This document shows, piece after piece, positions 63,408 through 64,000 of a DNA stretch of 64,000 bases. The notes beneath the pieces are model-generated. The model had not been told where the DNA came from. It did not search any database and worked only from the letters and a program-made list of their open reading frames with translations. Origin of the DNA: Shimia haliotis (GTDB lineage Bacteria; Pseudomonadota; Alphaproteobacteria; Rhodobacterales; Rhodobacteraceae); contig NZ_FOSZ01000001.1 of NCBI RefSeq assembly GCF_900114415.1, positions 124,001 to 188,000 of the forward strand. The letters are read 5' to 3'. How positions within the stretch are numbered: the stretch's first letter is position 1; every line of letters starts with the position of its first letter. The position numbers and the translations under genes were made by a program.

Positions 63408-63438
63408 ACGGCCTCTCTGGATCGGAGTGGCCGTTTTT
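63408..63438 (+). terminator. Intrinsic terminator after HPF-like gene
   Basis: ACGGCC-T-CTC pairs with GAG-T-GGCCGT (63408-63434; one internal T-T mismatch) and leads into TTTTTATTATT. It lies 25 bases after the stop codon. Confidence 0.85.
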
Positions 63439-63468
63439 ATTATTGCGTGGTAGGAATTGGGGGCGGGG

Positions 63469-64000
63469 TTAGCTTTGGGCTTCGCGAATGGCTTGGCCCG
63501 CGGCCCAGCCGGAACTCCAGGCCCATTGGAAGTTGAACCCGCCAAGCCACCCTGTGACGTCGGCCGCTTCGCCAATAACGTAGAGGCCGGGGACGGTCTT
63601 GGCTTCCATGGTTTTTGACGAGAGGCAGTCGGTATCGATGCCGCCAAGTGTGATTTCGGCGGTGCGGTAGCCTTCGGTGCCGGAGGGACGCAAATGCCAG
63701 TTTTGCAACCCGTCACACAGCGCGCGCAGGGCGGTGTCGGATTGATCGGCGAGATTTCCTGTGAGGTCGATGGTCTTGGAAAGGTGCTCGACCAGTCGTG
63801 CGGGCAGGAGCGTGGCGAGTTCTGTGGTGAGGTTGCGGCGGCCTTGGGCTTGCCGGCGGGTGCGGAGTTCCTCAAACGGATCGCTGTCGGGGAAGAGGTT
63901 GATCGATATGTCCTCGCCCTCGTGCCAAAAGGAGCTGATTTGCAGCATCGCGGGGCCAGAGAGGCCGCGGTGTGTAAAGAGCATGGCCTCGTCAAAGGTG
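63469..64000 (-). CDS. BaiN/RdsA (HI0933)-family NAD(P)/FAD-dependent oxidoreductase, C-terminal part
   Basis: About 177 C-terminal residues of a flavoprotein whose start lies beyond the window; the family is usually near 400 residues. Visible parts are MLFTHRGLSGPAMLQISSFW, AEITLGGIDTDCLSSKTMEAKTVPGLYVIGEAADVTGWLGGFNFQWAWSSG and the C-terminal GWAAGQAI. The GEAADVTG segment contacts FAD, and the GGFNFQWAWSSG tail is a hallmark of the HI0933 family. The true substrate is usually unknown. Confidence 0.88.
   Translation of the reverse strand, partial: TFDEAMLFTHRGLSGPAMLQISSFWHEGEDISINLFPDSDPFEELRTRRQAQGRRNLTTELATLLPARLVEHLSKTIDLTGNLADQSDTALRALCDGLQNWHLRPSGTEGYRTAEITLGGIDTDCLSSKTMEAKTVPGLYVIGEAADVTGWLGGFNFQWAWSSGWAAGQAIREAQS

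Noticed and set aside
1-64000. Mobile elements, prophage, CRISPR or attachment sites
   Set aside because: No transposase, integrase, capsid, cas gene or regularly spaced repeat array was found, and the tRNA-Tyr gene shows no duplicated 3' end nearby.

Overview
The window is a gene-dense chromosomal segment of an alphaproteobacterium, almost certainly a Rhodobacteraceae member of the marine Roseobacter type. This rests on the gene families present (stand-alone Lrp ligand-binding domain, DUF1178, DUF2147, PtsP beside LysC, AceE/AceF/lipoyl-E3), the moderately high GC content and the long leader in front of mraZ. I saw no insertion sequence, prophage, integrase, CRISPR array or rRNA. One tRNA (Tyr) is present.

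Layout. 0-3.8 kb: metY, a glycosyltransferase-like protein, a small secreted protein and a TetR regulator. 3.8-7.8 kb: four genes joined by ATGA overlaps (FMO-type monooxygenase, BASS transporter, epimerase, SDR), divergent from the TetR gene across a palindrome. 7.8-14.2 kb: a 7TM-GGDEF protein, tRNA-Tyr, rlmB, a zinc-ribbon protein, a possible small RNA with its own terminator, a CoA-binding protein, a hybrid histidine kinase and a lipoprotein. 14.3-17.0 kb: hisA-hisF-hisE on the minus strand with two unrelated genes embedded. 17.1-25.3 kb: DUF2147 protein, a divergent peroxiredoxin/AraC pair around a perfect palindrome, an SLC13 transporter, an EamA exporter, a TIGR00282 phosphoesterase, two DUF333 proteins, 5-formyl-THF cyclo-ligase and MgtE. 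25.4-29.8 kb: guanine deaminase, a free Lrp-type domain, then hisB and hisH separated by a DUF2306/TetR pair with three operator copies. 29.9-35.6 kb: the pyruvate dehydrogenase operon aceE-aceF-lpd, with a 20-bp palindrome at its promoter. 35.9-44.3 kb: 5-hydroxyisourate hydrolase, LysR, gph, a PA14-like secreted protein, a SulP transporter behind four 11-bp phased repeats, an AEC carrier, an acetyltransferase/flavin reductase pair, GNAT and EcsC proteins. 44.4-48.0 kb: ptsP and lysC. 48.1-51.2 kb: a three-gene cluster of a periplasmic retropepsin-like protease, a membrane inactive transglutaminase and an ATP-grasp ligase homologue. 51.3-53.0 kb: SDR, DUF1178 and NUDIX. 53.0-62.9 kb: a 660-bp regulatory leader and then the division and cell wall cluster mraZ-rsmH-ftsL-ftsI-murE-murF-mraY-murD. 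The end holds an HPF-like ribosome factor and the C-terminal part of a BaiN-family flavoprotein.

Most genes are housekeeping. The least explained parts are the protease/transglutaminase/ATP-grasp cluster, the monooxygenase-transporter operon, the mraZ leader (MraZ-type boxes, a cluster of four GANTC sites and a strong hairpin that fits the Rhodobacter UpsM sRNA), the candidate sRNA at 11.3 kb, and several exact palindromes or phased repeats in divergent promoters.
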